This document shows, piece by piece, positions 49,874 through 60,032 of a stretch of DNA of 64,000 nucleotides. The notes under the pieces are model-generated. The model searched no databases and was not told the origin of the DNA. It worked only from the letters and a program-made list of their open reading frames with translations. Each line of letters opens with the position of its first letter. Position 1 is the stretch's first letter. Position numbers and translations under genes: made by a program. Origin of the DNA: Sphingopyxis sp. 113P3 (GTDB taxonomy: Bacteria > Pseudomonadota > Alphaproteobacteria > Sphingomonadales > Sphingomonadaceae); contig NZ_CP009452.1 of the NCBI RefSeq assembly GCF_001278035.1, positions 715,501 through 779,500 on the forward strand, written 5' to 3'.

Positions 49874-50002
49874 GGCGCGCTTGTTCCTGCTCAAGGGGTG
49901 ATTCGCTGGTTGCGTCCGCCCTAGAGCAACGCGCGCGAAAACTGAACCGCCGCCGTCGTCTGGTCGGCCGCGAGCCCTGGCGCGCGGCAGGCTTGCCGAA
50001 AA

Positions 50003-50025
50003 GAACTGGAGTTCTGTTTTTGTTC
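50003..50025 (+). promoter_or_regulatory. LexA-type SOS box upstream of radA
   Basis: GTTC-TGTTTTT-GTTC (50011-50025) is an exact match to the alphaproteobacterial LexA box GTTC-N7-GTTC. It shares its left half with GAAC-TGGA-GTTC (50003-50014), the Gram-positive-type LexA spacing. The site ends 16 bases before the radA ATG. Confidence 0.6.
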
Positions 50026-50041
50026 CGGTTAAGCGCCGGCA

Positions 50042-51403
50042 ATGGCCAAAGCGAAACGCCAATATGTCTGTCAGAATTGCGGTGCGGTGTCGTACCGCTG
50101 GCAGGGGCAATGCGCGGATTGCGGGGAATGGAACACGCTTGTCGAGGAGGCGGCCGAATCCGTCTTTTCAGCAAAGCATGACCTCACCAAAGGCGGGCGC
50201 GCGCTAGCGCTCGAAACGTTGAATGCGCACAGCCCCATGCCCGAACGGATGCTCTGCGGAATTGCCGAGTTCGACCGTGCGCTAGGGGGCGGTTTCGTTG
50301 CCGGGTCGGCGACCTTGATCGGGGGCGATCCCGGGATCGGCAAGTCGACGCTGCTGCTCCAGGCAGCGGGCAGGCTCGCGCGGGCCGGCCGAACGGTCGT
50401 CTATATCAGCGGCGAGGAGGCTGCAGCGCAGGTCCGGCTTCGCGCGCAGCGGCTGGGGCTCGGCGATGCCCCGGTCGCGCTTGCAAGCGCGACCTCGGTG
50501 CGCGACATTCTCGCAACGCTCGACCGGCAGACGGCCGATTTCGTCGTCATCGATTCGATCCAGACGATGCACAGCGACCTCATCGACAGCGCGCCGGGGA
50601 CGGTGAGCCAGGTACGCGCAAGCGCGCAGGAGCTGATCCGTTACGCCAAAGACAGCGGGGCAGCGATCGTGCTCGTCGGGCACGTGACGAAGGATGGCAC
50701 GATCGCCGGGCCGCGCGTGCTTGAACATATGGTCGACACGGTGCTGTCCTTCGAAGGGGAGCGCAGCCACCTTTATCGCATCCTTCGTGCGGTGAAGAAC
50801 CGCTTCGGCGGTACGGACGAGATCGGTGTATTCGCAATGGGCGAAGAGGGCCTCGGCGAAGTCGCCAACCCCTCGAGCCTTTTCCTCACCGATCGCAGCC
50901 GCGATGTCCCGGGGTCGGTGGTCTTCCCCGCGCTCGAGGGGACACGGCCGGTCCTCGTTGAGGTGCAGGCGCTCACCGTGCGGCTCGCGAGCGGTGCAAC
51001 GCCCCGCCGCGCGGTCGTCGGATGGGACAGCGGGCGGCTTGCGATGGTGCTCGCGGTGCTCGAGGCGCGCTGCGGGCTTCAGATGGGGAGCGCGGAAGTC
51101 TATCTCAACATTGCGGGCGGCTACCGCCTGACCGATCCGGCGGCGGACCTTGCTGTCGCGGCCGCGCTGATCTCGGCCTTCAGCGACCGGCCGGTGCCTG
51201 CCGATGCGATCGTCTTCGGCGAGCTATCGCTCTCGGGCGAGGTGCGCCCCGTTGCGCACGACGCCCTCCGGCTGCGTGAGGCGGCAAAGCTCGGTTTTTC
51301 GCGCGGCTGGGGGCCTGAGGGGATGAAAGGCGTCGGCGGGATTTCGGTGACGGGTTTTGCGCGTCTCGGCGAACTCGTTGACCTGATGCTCGGGCGCGAC
51401 TAG
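50042..51403 (+). CDS. radA: DNA repair protein RadA
   Basis: A 453-residue RecA-like helicase/branch-migration factor. The N-terminal zinc finger has Cys 10, 13, 24 and 27 ([20 protein letters not shown]). Walker A is [14 protein letters not shown], the KNRFG motif is [14 protein letters not shown], and the C-terminal Lon-like domain includes [19 protein letters not shown]. The length is standard. It faces away from the transaldolase gene; an SOS-like box lies immediately upstream. CvpA follows after 10 bases. Confidence 0.97.
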   Translation: MAKAKRQYVCQNCGAVSYRWQGQCADCGEWNTLVEEAAESVFSAKHDLTKGGRALALETLNAHSPMPERMLCGIAEFDRALGGGFVAGSATLIGGDPGIGKSTLLLQAAGRLARAGRTVVYISGEEAAAQVRLRAQRLGLGDAPVALASATSVRDILATLDRQTADFVVIDSIQTMHSDLIDSAPGTVSQVRASAQELIRYAKDSGAAIVLVGHVTKDGTIAGPRVLEHMVDTVLSFEGERSHLYRILRAVKNRFGGTDEIGVFAMGEEGLGEVANPSSLFLTDRSRDVPGSVVFPALEGTRPVLVEVQALTVRLASGATPRRAVVGWDSGRLAMVLAVLEARCGLQMGSAEVYLNIAGGYRLTDPAADLAVAAALISAFSDRPVPADAIVFGELSLSGEVRPVAHDALRLREAAKLGFSRGWGPEGMKGVGGISVTGFARLGELVDLMLGRD

Positions 51404-51413
51404 CCACCGGCGA

Positions 51414-51962
51414 ATGGGAAGTCTGACCGCGCTCGATATCGTCGTGCTTGTCCTTGTCCTTGGCGGCGCCGTGCTCGGCTTCGCGCGGGGGCTGGTGCAG
51501 GAAGTCACGTCACTGCTCGCCTGGGTCCTGGCGATCCTCGCGGTGCGCTTCTTCCATGCGACGCTGACCGGCCTTCTGGCCGATTATGTGGGCACGCCCG
51601 GCGGAGCCGCGATGCTCGCATTCGTCCTGCTTTTCGGAGGCGTGTTCGCGGTCGCCAAATGGGGCTCGCGTGCGATGGGGCAGCGCAGCCGCGCATCGAT
51701 CGTCGGCGGTTTCGATCGCGGCCTCGGGGCCGGATTTGGCGCGGTGAAGGGCTTGGCGCTCGCGACCGTCCTGTTCATGGCCGTGACGCTGCTCTATGAT
51801 ATCGGCTATGGCAACGCACAGCGCCCCGCCTGGATGAGCGACAGCCGTACCTATCCCGCGCTGAGCGCGACGAGCGCGGCGCTGAGCAAGGTCATCGCCG
51901 ACCGCCGCGCCGAGGCGCGAACGGCAGCCGCGCAAGAGGATGCGCCGGGCAGCGCGCCATGA
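51414..51962 (+). CDS. cvpA: CvpA family membrane protein
   Basis: A 182-residue inner-membrane protein with four hydrophobic helices (about 7-30, 33-50, 65-85 and 100-125) and a short cytoplasmic tail. LDIVVLVLVLGGAVLGFARG and GFDRGLGAGFGAVKGLALAT are CvpA signatures. CvpA is required for colicin V production in E. coli and is broadly conserved in envelope homeostasis. In alphaproteobacteria it is often next to radA, as here. It ends in an ATGA overlap with the scaffold gene. Confidence 0.92.
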   Translation: MGSLTALDIVVLVLVLGGAVLGFARGLVQEVTSLLAWVLAILAVRFFHATLTGLLADYVGTPGGAAMLAFVLLFGGVFAVAKWGSRAMGQRSRASIVGGFDRGLGAGFGAVKGLALATVLFMAVTLLYDIGYGNAQRPAWMSDSRTYPALSATSAALSKVIADRRAEARTAAAQEDAPGSAP

Positions 51963-52387
51963 GCGCTCCTCTCTATAATCGCGATATCCTGGCGCTTGCG
52001 GTGGCGACCGCGGATTATCCGCTGCCTGCGAGGCCCCGCCGCCGCGCCTCGCTGCGCGCGCCGCTCTGCGGCAGCCGGATCATCGTCGACCTCGATGCGG
52101 ACAAGGAGGGGAGGATAACTGCCGTCGGCCTCCATGTCGAGGCGTGCGCCCTCGGGCAGGCCTCCGCGGCGCTACTCGCGCGGCATGCACCGGGGCGGAG
52201 CCTTTCCGAGATCCGGGACGCGCGCGACGCGATCACACGATGGTTCGCGGGCGAGGGCGATGCGCCCGGCTGGCCGGGTTTCGACCTTCTCGCGCCTGCT
52301 CGCGATTATCCAGCGCGGCACGGCGCCATTCTGCTCCCCTTCGACGCCGCAGTCGCGGCGTTTGAAGGAGCGGAACTCGGCGCATGA
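51959..52387 (+). CDS. Iron-sulfur cluster scaffold-like protein (NifU/IscU N-terminal family)
   Basis: A 142-residue protein related to the IscU/NifU_N fold. CGSRIIVDLDADKEGRI and VEACALGQASAALLARHAPG keep two of the usual cluster Cys in CGS and ACALG positions; the third ligand is not obvious (no Cys near the C-terminus), so classical scaffold function is uncertain. Many alphaproteobacteria have this protein between cvpA and other genes. It overlaps cvpA and the antiporter gene by four bases each, so all three are likely co-translated. Confidence 0.83.
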   Translation: MSAPLYNRDILALAVATADYPLPARPRRRASLRAPLCGSRIIVDLDADKEGRITAVGLHVEACALGQASAALLARHAPGRSLSEIRDARDAITRWFAGEGDAPGWPGFDLLAPARDYPARHGAILLPFDAAVAAFEGAELGA

Positions 52388-54282
52388 TGCTCACGGTCCT
52401 TGCGGCGGGACCGGCGGTGACCGACCGGGTGGCCGAAACGGCAACCGATACGCTGCTTTTTGAAGGGGCGATTCTGCTGGGTGTCGCCACTCTGTTCGTG
52501 ATGATCTTTCGCCGTCTCGGCCTCGGCGCCGTGCTCGGTTATCTGATTGCCGGCGCGCTTGTGGGACCCCATGGCCTCGGGTTGGTGGGGGGCGGCGAAT
52601 CCAAGCTCGCCATCGCCGAGCTCGGCATCGCCTTCCTGCTCTTCCTCGTCGGGCTTGAACTTCATCCGCGGCGCCTGTGGCAGCTTCGCAAGGCGATTTT
52701 CGGGCTTGGACTGGCCCAGGTGGTCGTGACGGGGCTCGTCCTCACCGGCCTCATTCTTGCGACCCAGGGCTTCAGCTGGCAGGCCGCGCTTGTTCTGGGT
52801 CTGCCGCTTGCGCTTTCCTCGACCGCGCAGGTGCTTCCCAGCCTCAAAAGCTCCGGCCGGATCAACTCGCCCTTCGGCGAAAAGGCCTTTTCGATCCTGC
52901 TCTTTCAGGATCTCGCGATCGTTCCGATGATCACCATCGTCGCTGCACTGTCGCGCGCGCCGGCCGATCCATCGGCCCCTCCGGGGGGCGTGCTTGCGCT
53001 CTATACCCTTGCGGCAATCGCGGGGCTCGTGCTCTCGGGGCGTTTCCTCGTCAATCCGCTGCTCCGTCTCGTCGGCCGCTATGGCGAGCGCGAGCTGTTC
53101 GTGGTTGTGGGGCTGCTCGTGGTGCTCGCCAGCGCGGCGTTGATGCACAGCCTTCACCTCTCGACCGCGCTCGGGGCGTTCATCGCGGGCGTGATGCTCG
53201 CCGATTCCCCTTATCGACACGAAATAGAGGCCGACGTTGAACCCTTCCGCCTCATTCTCCTCGGTCTCTTTTTCCTCGCGATCGGGATGATTCTCGACGT
53301 GAATGTGGTCCTTGCCGATCCGCTGCGTGTCGTGGGTCTCGCGGCGGGGCTGGTCGCGACCAAAGTGGCAGTTCTTGCACTTTTGGTGCGGGCGTTCGGC
53401 AAGCCATGGAAGACGGCTCTTGGCCTTGCGCTGTTGCTCAGCCAGGGCGGCGAGTTCGGCTTTCTCCTCTTCACCCAGGCCCAGCAGGCCTTGCTGATCG
53501 CCCCGGCAGCGGCGAGCCTGTTCAGCGCTGTGGTCACGCTGTCGATGGTTTCGACGCCCTTTCTGATGCTCTTTGCCCGTAACCTCGAATTCGAGCCTGA
53601 CCGCGATGAGGCGGGACTTGCTGGCCCTGAGGACGCCCCGCGCGGTTCGGCGCTCGTGATCGGCTATGGCCGCTTCGGCCAGATTGTCGCCCAGATGCTG
53701 CATGCGGTGGATTGTTCGGTGACGCTCATCGACAAGAAGCCCAGCCAGATCGAACTTTCCGGGCGCTACGACACCAAGGTCTATTATGGTGACGGGCTGC
53801 GGCTTGACCTCCTTCGCCGCGCAGGCGCCGACGAGGCGCGGCTCATCATCTATTGCATCGACGACCCGTCGGTCGATGCAGAAGCGCTGCGGCCGGTAAT
53901 CGAGGCTTTCCCGAAGGCGAAAGTGCTGATGCGCGTTTTTGATCGGCGCCAGTTGATGGCGATCGCGGGCGCGGGAGCGAGCGGCGTGGTGCGCGAGCTA
54001 TTCGAAAGCTCGATCGCGCTGGGGCTGATGGCGCTCGAACAGCTTGCCGTCGACCCGCGCCAGATGGAGGACGTGGAGACGGCGCTTCGCCAGCTCGATG
54101 CGACGCGGCTTGCGGCGCAGATGGACGAAGGCGACCTGTCGGCGGGCAGTGAGCACCGCTTCAAACCGGGCGGGGGGCGCGAGTCTGCAAGCGTGCTCGA
54201 AACCTTGCGACAGCGCCGGCTGGCGGCAAAATTGGCGCGCGATGAGGAAGCCGCGCACGCGGCCGGTCCGGAAGCGGCGTAG
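52384..54282 (+). CDS. Kef-type CPA2 monovalent cation:proton antiporter with TrkA-N domain
   Basis: A 632-residue inner-membrane protein. About 12-13 helices (residues 20-400) contain the CPA2 core ELGIAFLLFLVGLELHPRRL, PLALSSTAQVLPSLKSSGRI and LFQDLAIVPMITIVAALS. A cytosolic RCK/TrkA-N domain follows with the NAD-binding LVIGYGRFGQIVAQMLHAVD, and a charged tail ends the protein. KefB/KefC export K+ during electrophile stress and are gated by glutathione; which cation is carried here is unproven. The start overlaps the scaffold gene as ATGA. It converges with aroB. Confidence 0.93.
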   Translation: MMLTVLAAGPAVTDRVAETATDTLLFEGAILLGVATLFVMIFRRLGLGAVLGYLIAGALVGPHGLGLVGGGESKLAIAELGIAFLLFLVGLELHPRRLWQLRKAIFGLGLAQVVVTGLVLTGLILATQGFSWQAALVLGLPLALSSTAQVLPSLKSSGRINSPFGEKAFSILLFQDLAIVPMITIVAALSRAPADPSAPPGGVLALYTLAAIAGLVLSGRFLVNPLLRLVGRYGERELFVVVGLLVVLASAALMHSLHLSTALGAFIAGVMLADSPYRHEIEADVEPFRLILLGLFFLAIGMILDVNVVLADPLRVVGLAAGLVATKVAVLALLVRAFGKPWKTALGLALLLSQGGEFGFLLFTQAQQALLIAPAAASLFSAVVTLSMVSTPFLMLFARNLEFEPDRDEAGLAGPEDAPRGSALVIGYGRFGQIVAQMLHAVDCSVTLIDKKPSQIELSGRYDTKVYYGDGLRLDLLRRAGADEARLIIYCIDDPSVDAEALRPVIEAFPKAKVLMRVFDRRQLMAIAGAGASGVVRELFESSIALGLMALEQLAVDPRQMEDVETALRQLDATRLAAQMDEGDLSAGSEHRFKPGGGRESASVLETLRQRRLAAKLARDEEAAHAAGPEAA

Positions 54283-54311
54283 AGCCTTTTTTCGCTTTTC
54301 AGGCGAAGCGA

Positions 54312-55409
54312 TCAGACACGATCGAGAAATTCAGCCACGGCATCGAGACCATAGTCTTCGCTCACGAAGCTCTGCCCGATGCCGCGGGTCAGGATGAGCG
54401 GCAGCTTGCCGCCGCGCACCTTCTTGTCGTGCGCCATGTGAGCTGCGAGCGCGGCGCCGCCCCTGTCAATTCCCGCGCTGGCGAGGCTGTGGGGCAGACC
54501 GAGGCTGGATAGATGGTTGCGCACCCGTGCTGCATCTTCGGGCGCGCAGATGCCCTTGGCGGCCGAAAACTGGTGCGCGAGGACCATGCCGGCGGCGACG
54601 GCTTCGCCGTGGAGAAGATGGTCAGAATAGCCGGTTTCTGCCTCGAGCGCATGACCGAAGCTGTGACCAAGGTTCAGGAGCGCGCGCACATCCTTCGTTT
54701 CGCGTTCGTCGGCGGCGACAATGCGCGCCTTGGCGGCCACGCTGTGGGCAATCGCCTTATGACGGGCATCGCTGTCACCCTTCAGCAAGGCCTGGCCATG
54801 CGTCTCGCACCAGGCAAAAAAATCAGCGTCGTCGATCAGTCCGTATTTGACCACTTCGGCATAGCCTGCGCGCAGTTCGCGCGGCGGCAGGCTCGCGAGC
54901 GTCGAGGGGTCGATGACAACGAGAGCGGGCTGGTGGAAGGCGCCGATCAGATTTTTGCCCGCCGCGACATTGATCGCGGTTTTGCCGCCAACGCTGCTGT
55001 CGACCTGCGCGAGAAGGGTTGTGGGAACCTGGATGAACGAGCAGCCCCGCTTGACGATGCTGCAGGCGAAACCCACGAGGTCGCCGATGACGCCGCCGCC
55101 CAGCGCGATCACATGATCGGAGCGCTCGATACCTTCGCCGATCAGCCATTCGGTAAGCCGCGCAAGACCCTCCCAGCTCTTGCTGCTCTCGCCGGCAGGA
55201 AGCACGAAGGAGGAAAAGGAGATGCCCTCGGCACCGAGCGCCATTCCGACGCGCGCCAGGTAGGATTCGGCAACATTCGTGTCGGTGATGATCATCGTGC
55301 GCGGCCGCTTGAGAAGCGGTGCGACGTGGCGGCCGATGTCATGGAGCAGCCCATCGCCGATCAGGATCGGGTAGCTGCGCGCGCCAAGATCGACGGTCAG
55401 GCTTTCCAT
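54312..55409 (-). CDS. aroB: 3-dehydroquinate synthase
   Basis: A 365-residue NAD- and metal-dependent enzyme of the shikimate pathway that cyclises DAHP to 3-dehydroquinate. Signatures are [57 protein letters not shown] and the metal-binding [16 protein letters not shown] with HGEAVAAGM. The start overlaps the aroK stop by 13 bases; the longer open frame lies inside aroK and is rejected. The aroK-aroB order is widespread. Confidence 0.97.
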   Translation of the reverse strand: MESLTVDLGARSYPILIGDGLLHDIGRHVAPLLKRPRTMIITDTNVAESYLARVGMALGAEGISFSSFVLPAGESSKSWEGLARLTEWLIGEGIERSDHVIALGGGVIGDLVGFACSIVKRGCSFIQVPTTLLAQVDSSVGGKTAINVAAGKNLIGAFHQPALVVIDPSTLASLPPRELRAGYAEVVKYGLIDDADFFAWCETHGQALLKGDSDARHKAIAHSVAAKARIVAADERETKDVRALLNLGHSFGHALEAETGYSDHLLHGEAVAAGMVLAHQFSAAKGICAPEDAARVRNHLSSLGLPHSLASAGIDRGGAALAAHMAHDKKVRGGKLPLILTRGIGQSFVSEDYGLDAVAEFLDRV

Positions 55410-55960
55410 GTCGCAAGCGCCTCCAATATCGCGCGCACCGTGTGCTCGTGCGGGTTGCTGGCCGAGCTCACGCGAATGTGCGCCTCGGCGTAGATGGGAT
55501 TGCGGACCGCTGCGAGTTCGCGCAGCACCTCGCCGGGGTCGCGGTCCTTGAGGAGGGGACGGTGGCTTCGGCGACCGACGCGTTCGACGAGGGTCGGAAT
55601 GTCGGCGTCGAGCCAGATGCAAAGACTGTCCTTGAGGATGAGCGCGCGCGTCTCGTCGTTGATGAAAGCGCCGCCGCCGGTTGCAAGCACGTGCGGGCGG
55701 CCTGCGAGAAGCCGTGCGATCACCCGCCGTTCGCCGTCGCGGAAATGCGCTTCGCCGAAGCGCGCAAAAATGTCGGATATGGTCATGCCCGCCGCGCGCT
55801 CAATCTCGTCGTCGGCGTCGGCGAAGGGCATTCCGAGCCGCTGTGCCAAGCGGCGACCGACCGTTGATTTTCCCGAACCCATGAGGCCGACGAGCACGAT
55901 CGATCGCTCGCGGATCGATGGCCCGATGGCAGGGGCCAGGCTTTTCGGGTTTCGCGTCAT
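55397..55960 (-). CDS. aroK: Shikimate kinase
   Basis: A 187-residue kinase that phosphorylates shikimate. Walker A is [15 protein letters not shown], the shikimate-binding [20 protein letters not shown] follows, then [24 protein letters not shown] and the [18 protein letters not shown] 55960 begins the family sequence. A plausible promoter puts the transcript start about 4 bases upstream. aroB overlaps its 3' end. Confidence 0.96.
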   Translation of the reverse strand: MTRNPKSLAPAIGPSIRERSIVLVGLMGSGKSTVGRRLAQRLGMPFADADDEIERAAGMTISDIFARFGEAHFRDGERRVIARLLAGRPHVLATGGGAFINDETRALILKDSLCIWLDADIPTLVERVGRRSHRPLLKDRDPGEVLRELAAVRNPIYAEAHIRVSSASNPHEHTVRAILEALATWKA

Positions 55961-55970
55961 CGTGCGCGCG

Positions 55971-55998
55971 GCTATACCGAAGGGCCTGCGGGGAACAA
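55971..55998 (-). promoter_or_regulatory. Putative aroK-aroB promoter
   Basis: On the minus strand: TTGTTC (55998-55993), 16-base spacer, TATAGC (55976-55971). Transcription would begin about 4-5 bases before the aroK ATG, a near-leaderless arrangement. The reverse of the -10 (GCTATACC) could also serve the divergent gene. Confidence 0.4.
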
Positions 55999-56016
55999 TG
56001 ATTTTTGGCGCAAACG

Positions 56017-56226
56017 ATGAACCGAGGGTCACGAGGCATATTGCGCACAAGGAGCAGATCGGGAAAAGGCCGGTGGATCGGGCGATTGGTCGTGCTGGTC
56101 TTGCTGCTCGTTGCCTTCTGGCTATTGCTGCTGTTCCTGGGCCGGCCGATCGAGCCGAAGATGATTGAGGTGGATGTGACCGACGTGATTGCCGTAGCCA
56201 CGCCGAGTGAAAGCCTGGGCCGATGA
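56017..56226 (+). CDS. Small single-pass membrane protein, unknown
   Basis: A 69-residue protein that I do not recognise. A basic N-terminus ([20 protein letters not shown]) precedes one strong membrane helix ([18 protein letters not shown]) and a short acidic periplasmic tail ending PSESLGR. By the positive-inside rule the tail faces the periplasm. ATG 56017 is used; TTG 56005 is in frame. Its stop overlaps the next start (ATGA), so it is co-translated with the large secreted protein behind it and may form a unit with it. Confidence 0.7.
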   Translation: MNRGSRGILRTRSRSGKGRWIGRLVVLVLLLVAFWLLLLFLGRPIEPKMIEVDVTDVIAVATPSESLGR

Positions 56227-58046
56227 AAAGCCGGCTGCTCGCAGTGACGCTGGGTCTTTCGGGAAGCGCGATCGCCGCAGCGCTGGTCTTGCCCGTCGTT
56301 GCCCAGGAGTCGCTTCTGCCCGAGGGCTTTGGGACGCCCCAGCCCGCACCCGCTCCCACGCCGACCCCCGCTCCGTCGCCGACCACCGCGCCGGCGCCGA
56401 AGGCCGGAGCGGCACCGGCGCCCAAAGCGGCGCCGCCGCTCGCGCCGCCGGTCACCACGACGCTGCCGGCGAGCGATACGACCGACGCCAGCTCAGAAGA
56501 CAGCGAACTTGAGGAAGGCACCTCGGGCCAGCTTAAATATGATCTGCCACCGGGAGCACGGCGCCTTCTGACGCGCATCGGCCCGCTCACGCCCGAAACC
56601 GGGGGCCTTGCCCCCGACGCATTCGGGGTGCGCGGCCAATATGCCGCCCTGATCATGCGCAATACGAGCGGGCGCCTTGCATCGCGCTGGGGGCAGATAT
56701 TGCTGCGCCGCGCCCTGGTTTCGGCGATCGACACGCCGCCGACAATCAACGGCGCCGATCTCGCCGCCGACCGCGCGGCGCTTCTCTTGCGGATGGGCGA
56801 ATCGATCGCGGCGCGCCGGATCGTGCAGTCGGTGGACTATGACCGTGCGAGCCAGCGCCTGGTGCAGGTCGCGCAGCAGGCCTATCTGGCCACGGCCGAC
56901 CCGGCGGGGATGTGTCCCTATGTCCCTGCAGGACTGGCGCATGGCGATGAGCAGACGTGGCGGCTGTCGGCAGCGATCTGCGCGGGCCTTTCGGGCGAAG
57001 CCGGCCCCGCGGGCTGGGCTATCGGGCGTGTCCGCTCGAGCGGCAAGATCGCCAATTTCGACATATTGCTTGCCGAGCGTGTGCTCGGCGCGACCGGCGC
57101 CGGCCGCCGCTCGACGACGATCGAGTGGGACAATATCGACCGCCTGACCAACTGGCGCTTTGGCATGGCGACCGCGACGGCCATTCCGGTTCCCGCCGAG
57201 CTTCGCGCCTCTCAGCCCGCATATATGCGCGGGTGGACGGTGCTCGCCCCGATGTCCGAAATGGCCGATCGCATCGCAGCTGCGCCTGATGCGGCGGCGC
57301 GGGGCATCTTGTCGAGCACAGCCTATGTGTCGCTTCTCAGCGCCGCGGCAAGCGAGGCTGAACCTCCCGCGCCCCTCGCGGCGCAGACGGAGACGCTGCG
57401 CAGCGCCTTTCGCGCGGCAGAAGCTGCCGATCGCTACGCCGCAATGGCGAGATTGTGGGAGGGGGCAGGCAGCGCCGTCCAAAGATATGCGGCGCTGATT
57501 GCGACCGCGCGCGCGGCCGCTGCGCTGCCGACGGGAACCGACGTTGGCGATGATCCCTGGCAATTGATCGGCTCGATGCTCGCCGGCGGCTATGACCAGA
57601 ACGCGATGGCGTGGGTGCCCAAGGTGAATGTCGGCACGCGCGCATGGGGCGTTCTCGCTGTCGGATCCCCGCGCCCGCTCAATGGAACCAGTGCGGGCCG
57701 CGTCACGCGCTTTGCAGGCAATGACGACAGCGCCGGCCAGCTTCGCTCGAAGCTGCTCCTCGCCGGCCTCGCCGGGCTCGGGCGCATCGACGCCGGCGAC
57801 GCGGCGTCGGCGGCTAGCGACCTCGGCGTCGACCTCGCGCGTCAGACCCGCTGGACGCGCGCGATCGATGAGGCAGCCCAGCGCCGTGAACCGGGCATGG
57901 TCGCGCTCCTTGCCGCGACGGGCATGCAGGGAGACTGGGCAAAGATGCCGCCCTATCATCTGTATCGTATTGTCCGCGCCCTGCGCGACGTGGGCCTCGA
58001 GGCAGAGGCGCGAATGATCGCCGCCGAAGCTTTGGTTCGGGTTTGA
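56223..58046 (+). CDS. Large secreted hypothetical protein with Pro/Ala/Thr-rich linker
   Basis: A 607-residue protein of a sphingomonad-type family without a name I know. The signal peptide ends LPVVAQ (about residue 28). A low-complexity Pro/Ala/Thr segment spans about 38-85, with AP and TP repeats that could cross the peptidoglycan. The rest is mostly alpha-helical and Ala-rich, with tetratricopeptide-like texture ([37 protein letters not shown]). No catalytic motif is seen. It follows a small membrane protein with ATGA overlap and precedes xerD by 12 bases. Confidence 0.75.
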   Translation: MKSRLLAVTLGLSGSAIAAALVLPVVAQESLLPEGFGTPQPAPAPTPTPAPSPTTAPAPKAGAAPAPKAAPPLAPPVTTTLPASDTTDASSEDSELEEGTSGQLKYDLPPGARRLLTRIGPLTPETGGLAPDAFGVRGQYAALIMRNTSGRLASRWGQILLRRALVSAIDTPPTINGADLAADRAALLLRMGESIAARRIVQSVDYDRASQRLVQVAQQAYLATADPAGMCPYVPAGLAHGDEQTWRLSAAICAGLSGEAGPAGWAIGRVRSSGKIANFDILLAERVLGATGAGRRSTTIEWDNIDRLTNWRFGMATATAIPVPAELRASQPAYMRGWTVLAPMSEMADRIAAAPDAAARGILSSTAYVSLLSAAASEAEPPAPLAAQTETLRSAFRAAEAADRYAAMARLWEGAGSAVQRYAALIATARAAAALPTGTDVGDDPWQLIGSMLAGGYDQNAMAWVPKVNVGTRAWGVLAVGSPRPLNGTSAGRVTRFAGNDDSAGQLRSKLLLAGLAGLGRIDAGDAASAASDLGVDLARQTRWTRAIDEAAQRREPGMVALLAATGMQGDWAKMPPYHLYRIVRALRDVGLEAEARMIAAEALVRV

Positions 58047-58058
58047 CGCGCGCTCTCG

Positions 58059-58985
58059 ATGGAAACGGCCGACGGCGCGCTGATCGAACGATTTTTGGAG
58101 ATGATGGCGGCCGAACGCGGTGCTGCGGTCAACACGCTGGCGGCCTATCGCCGCGACCTCGATCAGGCGTCTGTGCTGGCGAAGGGGCGTCTCGCTCAGG
58201 CGACGCCCCCGGTGCTAAGGCAGATCATGGCGGATTATCGCGCCCTTGCGGCCAGCACCGCTGCGCGCAAGCTTTCGGCTCTGCGCCAGTTCTTCGCTTT
58301 CCTTCTCGACGAAGGCGAGCGGAAAGACAATCCTGCGCTCGACATTGCGCGTCCGGCGACGCGGCGACCCTTGCCGCGCATCCTGACCCATACGGACGTG
58401 GAAAGGCTTTTCGCGCAGGCGGGAAGCGAGGCCGAAGGTGAGACGCCGCCTGCCGCGGCGGTCCGCCTGCTGCTCCTGCTTGAATTGCTCTATGGTTCGG
58501 GGCTCCGCGCGAGCGAGCTCGTGTCGCTCCCGCGCCGCGCGATTACGGGCGACCGGGCGTTTTTGATCGTGCGCGGCAAGGGCGAGAAGGAGCGGATGGT
58601 CCCCTTGTCGGAGCGTGCGCGCGGCGCGCTCGACCGCTGGCTGCCGCTGCTTGCCGAAGGCTCCCAATGGCTCTTTCCATCGGGAAAGGGTCATGTTTCG
58701 CGGGTGCGCCTGTTTCAGATGCTGCGCGCGCTTGCAGGCCGCGCCGGGCTCGATCCGCAGAGCGTGAGCCCGCATGTATTGCGTCACGCCTTTGCCACTC
58801 ATCTTCTCGAAGGGGGCGCCGATCTGCGCGCGCTGCAACTGATGCTGGGCCATGCCGATATCGCCACGACCGAAATCTACACGCATGTCGACAGCCGCCG
58901 CCTGGTGGAGCTGGTCAACAATCGGCACCCGCTTGCACAGATGGCGGTCGGAGAGGACGTTGACCTGAAGCCGCCGACCGCTTAG
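58059..58985 (+). CDS. xerD: Tyrosine recombinase XerD
   Basis: A 308-residue site-specific recombinase that resolves chromosome dimers at dif with XerC and FtsK. The N-terminal core-binding domain (1-95) holds [17 protein letters not shown]. The catalytic set is complete: Arg150 (GSGLRASEL), Lys174 (RGKGEKER), His239 and Arg242 ([20 protein letters not shown]), His265 ([14 protein letters not shown]) and Tyr274. The length and the housekeeping neighbours argue for Xer rather than a phage integrase. No dif site was recognised in the window. Confidence 0.93.
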   Translation: METADGALIERFLEMMAAERGAAVNTLAAYRRDLDQASVLAKGRLAQATPPVLRQIMADYRALAASTAARKLSALRQFFAFLLDEGERKDNPALDIARPATRRPLPRILTHTDVERLFAQAGSEAEGETPPAAAVRLLLLLELLYGSGLRASELVSLPRRAITGDRAFLIVRGKGEKERMVPLSERARGALDRWLPLLAEGSQWLFPSGKGHVSRVRLFQMLRALAGRAGLDPQSVSPHVLRHAFATHLLEGGADLRALQLMLGHADIATTEIYTHVDSRRLVELVNNRHPLAQMAVGEDVDLKPPTA

Positions 58986-58995
58986 CGCTCTGCCG

Positions 58996-59943
58996 ATGAC
59001 AGCCTTTCTGGACTTCGAAAAACAGGTCGCCGCGCTCGATCGGCAGATTGCGGAACTGCGCGAAATGGGCGAAGACCCCACGCTCAACATCGAAAATGAT
59101 ATCGCGCGGCTCGAGGCAAAGTCCTCGAAATTGCTGCGGGAAATCTATGCCAAGCTGACGCCGTGGCAAAAGACGCAGGTCGCGCGTCATCCCGACCGGC
59201 CGCATTTCAAACATTATGTCGCGGGCCTGTTCGACGACTGGATGCCGCTCGCGGGTGACCGAAATTTCGGCGACGATCAGGCGATCCTCGGTGGTCTTGC
59301 GCGTTTCCGCGGTCGCCGTGTGATGGTGATCGGGCACGAAAAGGGCGACGATATTCCCTCACGGATGAAGCATAATTTCGGCATGGCGAAGCCCGAGGGT
59401 TACCGCAAGGCGATCCGGCTGATGCAGCTCGCCGACCGCTTTGGCCTGCCGGTGGTGACGCTGGTCGACACGTCCGGGGCGTTCCCCGGTATCCAGGCCG
59501 AGGAGCGGGGGCAAGCCGAGGCGATCGCGCGTTCGACCGAACAATGCCTTGCACTCGGCGTGCCAATGGTCGCGGCAATCGTCGGGGAGGGCGGGTCGGG
59601 CGGCGCGATCGCGCTCGCAGCTGCCAATCGCGTGCTGATGTTCGAACATGCCGTCTATTCGGTGATTTCACCCGAAGGCTGCGCCTCGATCCTCTGGCGC
59701 ACCTCGGACAAGGCTCCCGAGGCGGCGGCGGCCATGAAGATGGCGGCGGAAGATCTCCTCGCGCTCGGCGTGATCGACCGTATCGTTCCTGAGCCAGTGG
59801 GCGGTGCGCACCGCGCGCCCGAGGTGGCGATCAAGGCGCTCGGCGATGCCATCGCGGAAGAGCTGGACGCGCTTGAAGGCCAGCCGCGCGAGGCGCTGCT
59901 CCTGGCGCGCGAGGAAAAATTCCTCGCGATGGGACGTGCGTAG
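58996..59943 (+). CDS. accA: Acetyl-CoA carboxylase carboxyltransferase subunit alpha
   Basis: A 315-residue subunit of acetyl-CoA carboxylase, which makes malonyl-CoA for fatty acid synthesis. [74 protein letters not shown] and [20 protein letters not shown] are family hallmarks, with the oxyanion glycines intact. It follows xerD by 10 bases; this order is common in alphaproteobacteria. Confidence 0.98.
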   Translation: MTAFLDFEKQVAALDRQIAELREMGEDPTLNIENDIARLEAKSSKLLREIYAKLTPWQKTQVARHPDRPHFKHYVAGLFDDWMPLAGDRNFGDDQAILGGLARFRGRRVMVIGHEKGDDIPSRMKHNFGMAKPEGYRKAIRLMQLADRFGLPVVTLVDTSGAFPGIQAEERGQAEAIARSTEQCLALGVPMVAAIVGEGGSGGAIALAAANRVLMFEHAVYSVISPEGCASILWRTSDKAPEAAAAMKMAAEDLLALGVIDRIVPEPVGGAHRAPEVAIKALGDAIAEELDALEGQPREALLLAREEKFLAMGRA

Positions 59944-59961
59944 GGCGGGAACCGGTCGCGC

Positions 59962-59991
59962 TTGCTGGCGTTTTCCGTCACGCCCTATCGC
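59962..59991 (+). promoter_or_regulatory. Putative promoter of the M48 protease gene
   Basis: TTGCTG (59962-59967), 18-base spacer, TATCGC (59986-59991), in the 89-base gap after accA. GGGAG precedes the ATG at 60033. Confidence 0.35.
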
Positions 59992-60032
59992 GAAGAGGGT
60001 GAGGTTGAACGCAAGAAAAGGGAGATGCGCCA

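Noticed and set aside
54283..54311. T-run and TCGCTT/AAGCGA hairpin between kefB-like and aroB genes, considered as a terminator
   Set aside because: The T-run precedes the stem on the plus strand and becomes an A-run on the minus strand after the stem, so it fits an intrinsic terminator in neither direction.
58059..58985. Tyrosine recombinase considered as a phage or integron integrase
   Set aside because: Its length, full XerD motif set and position between housekeeping genes (before accA) indicate XerD; no attachment sites or phage genes are nearby.
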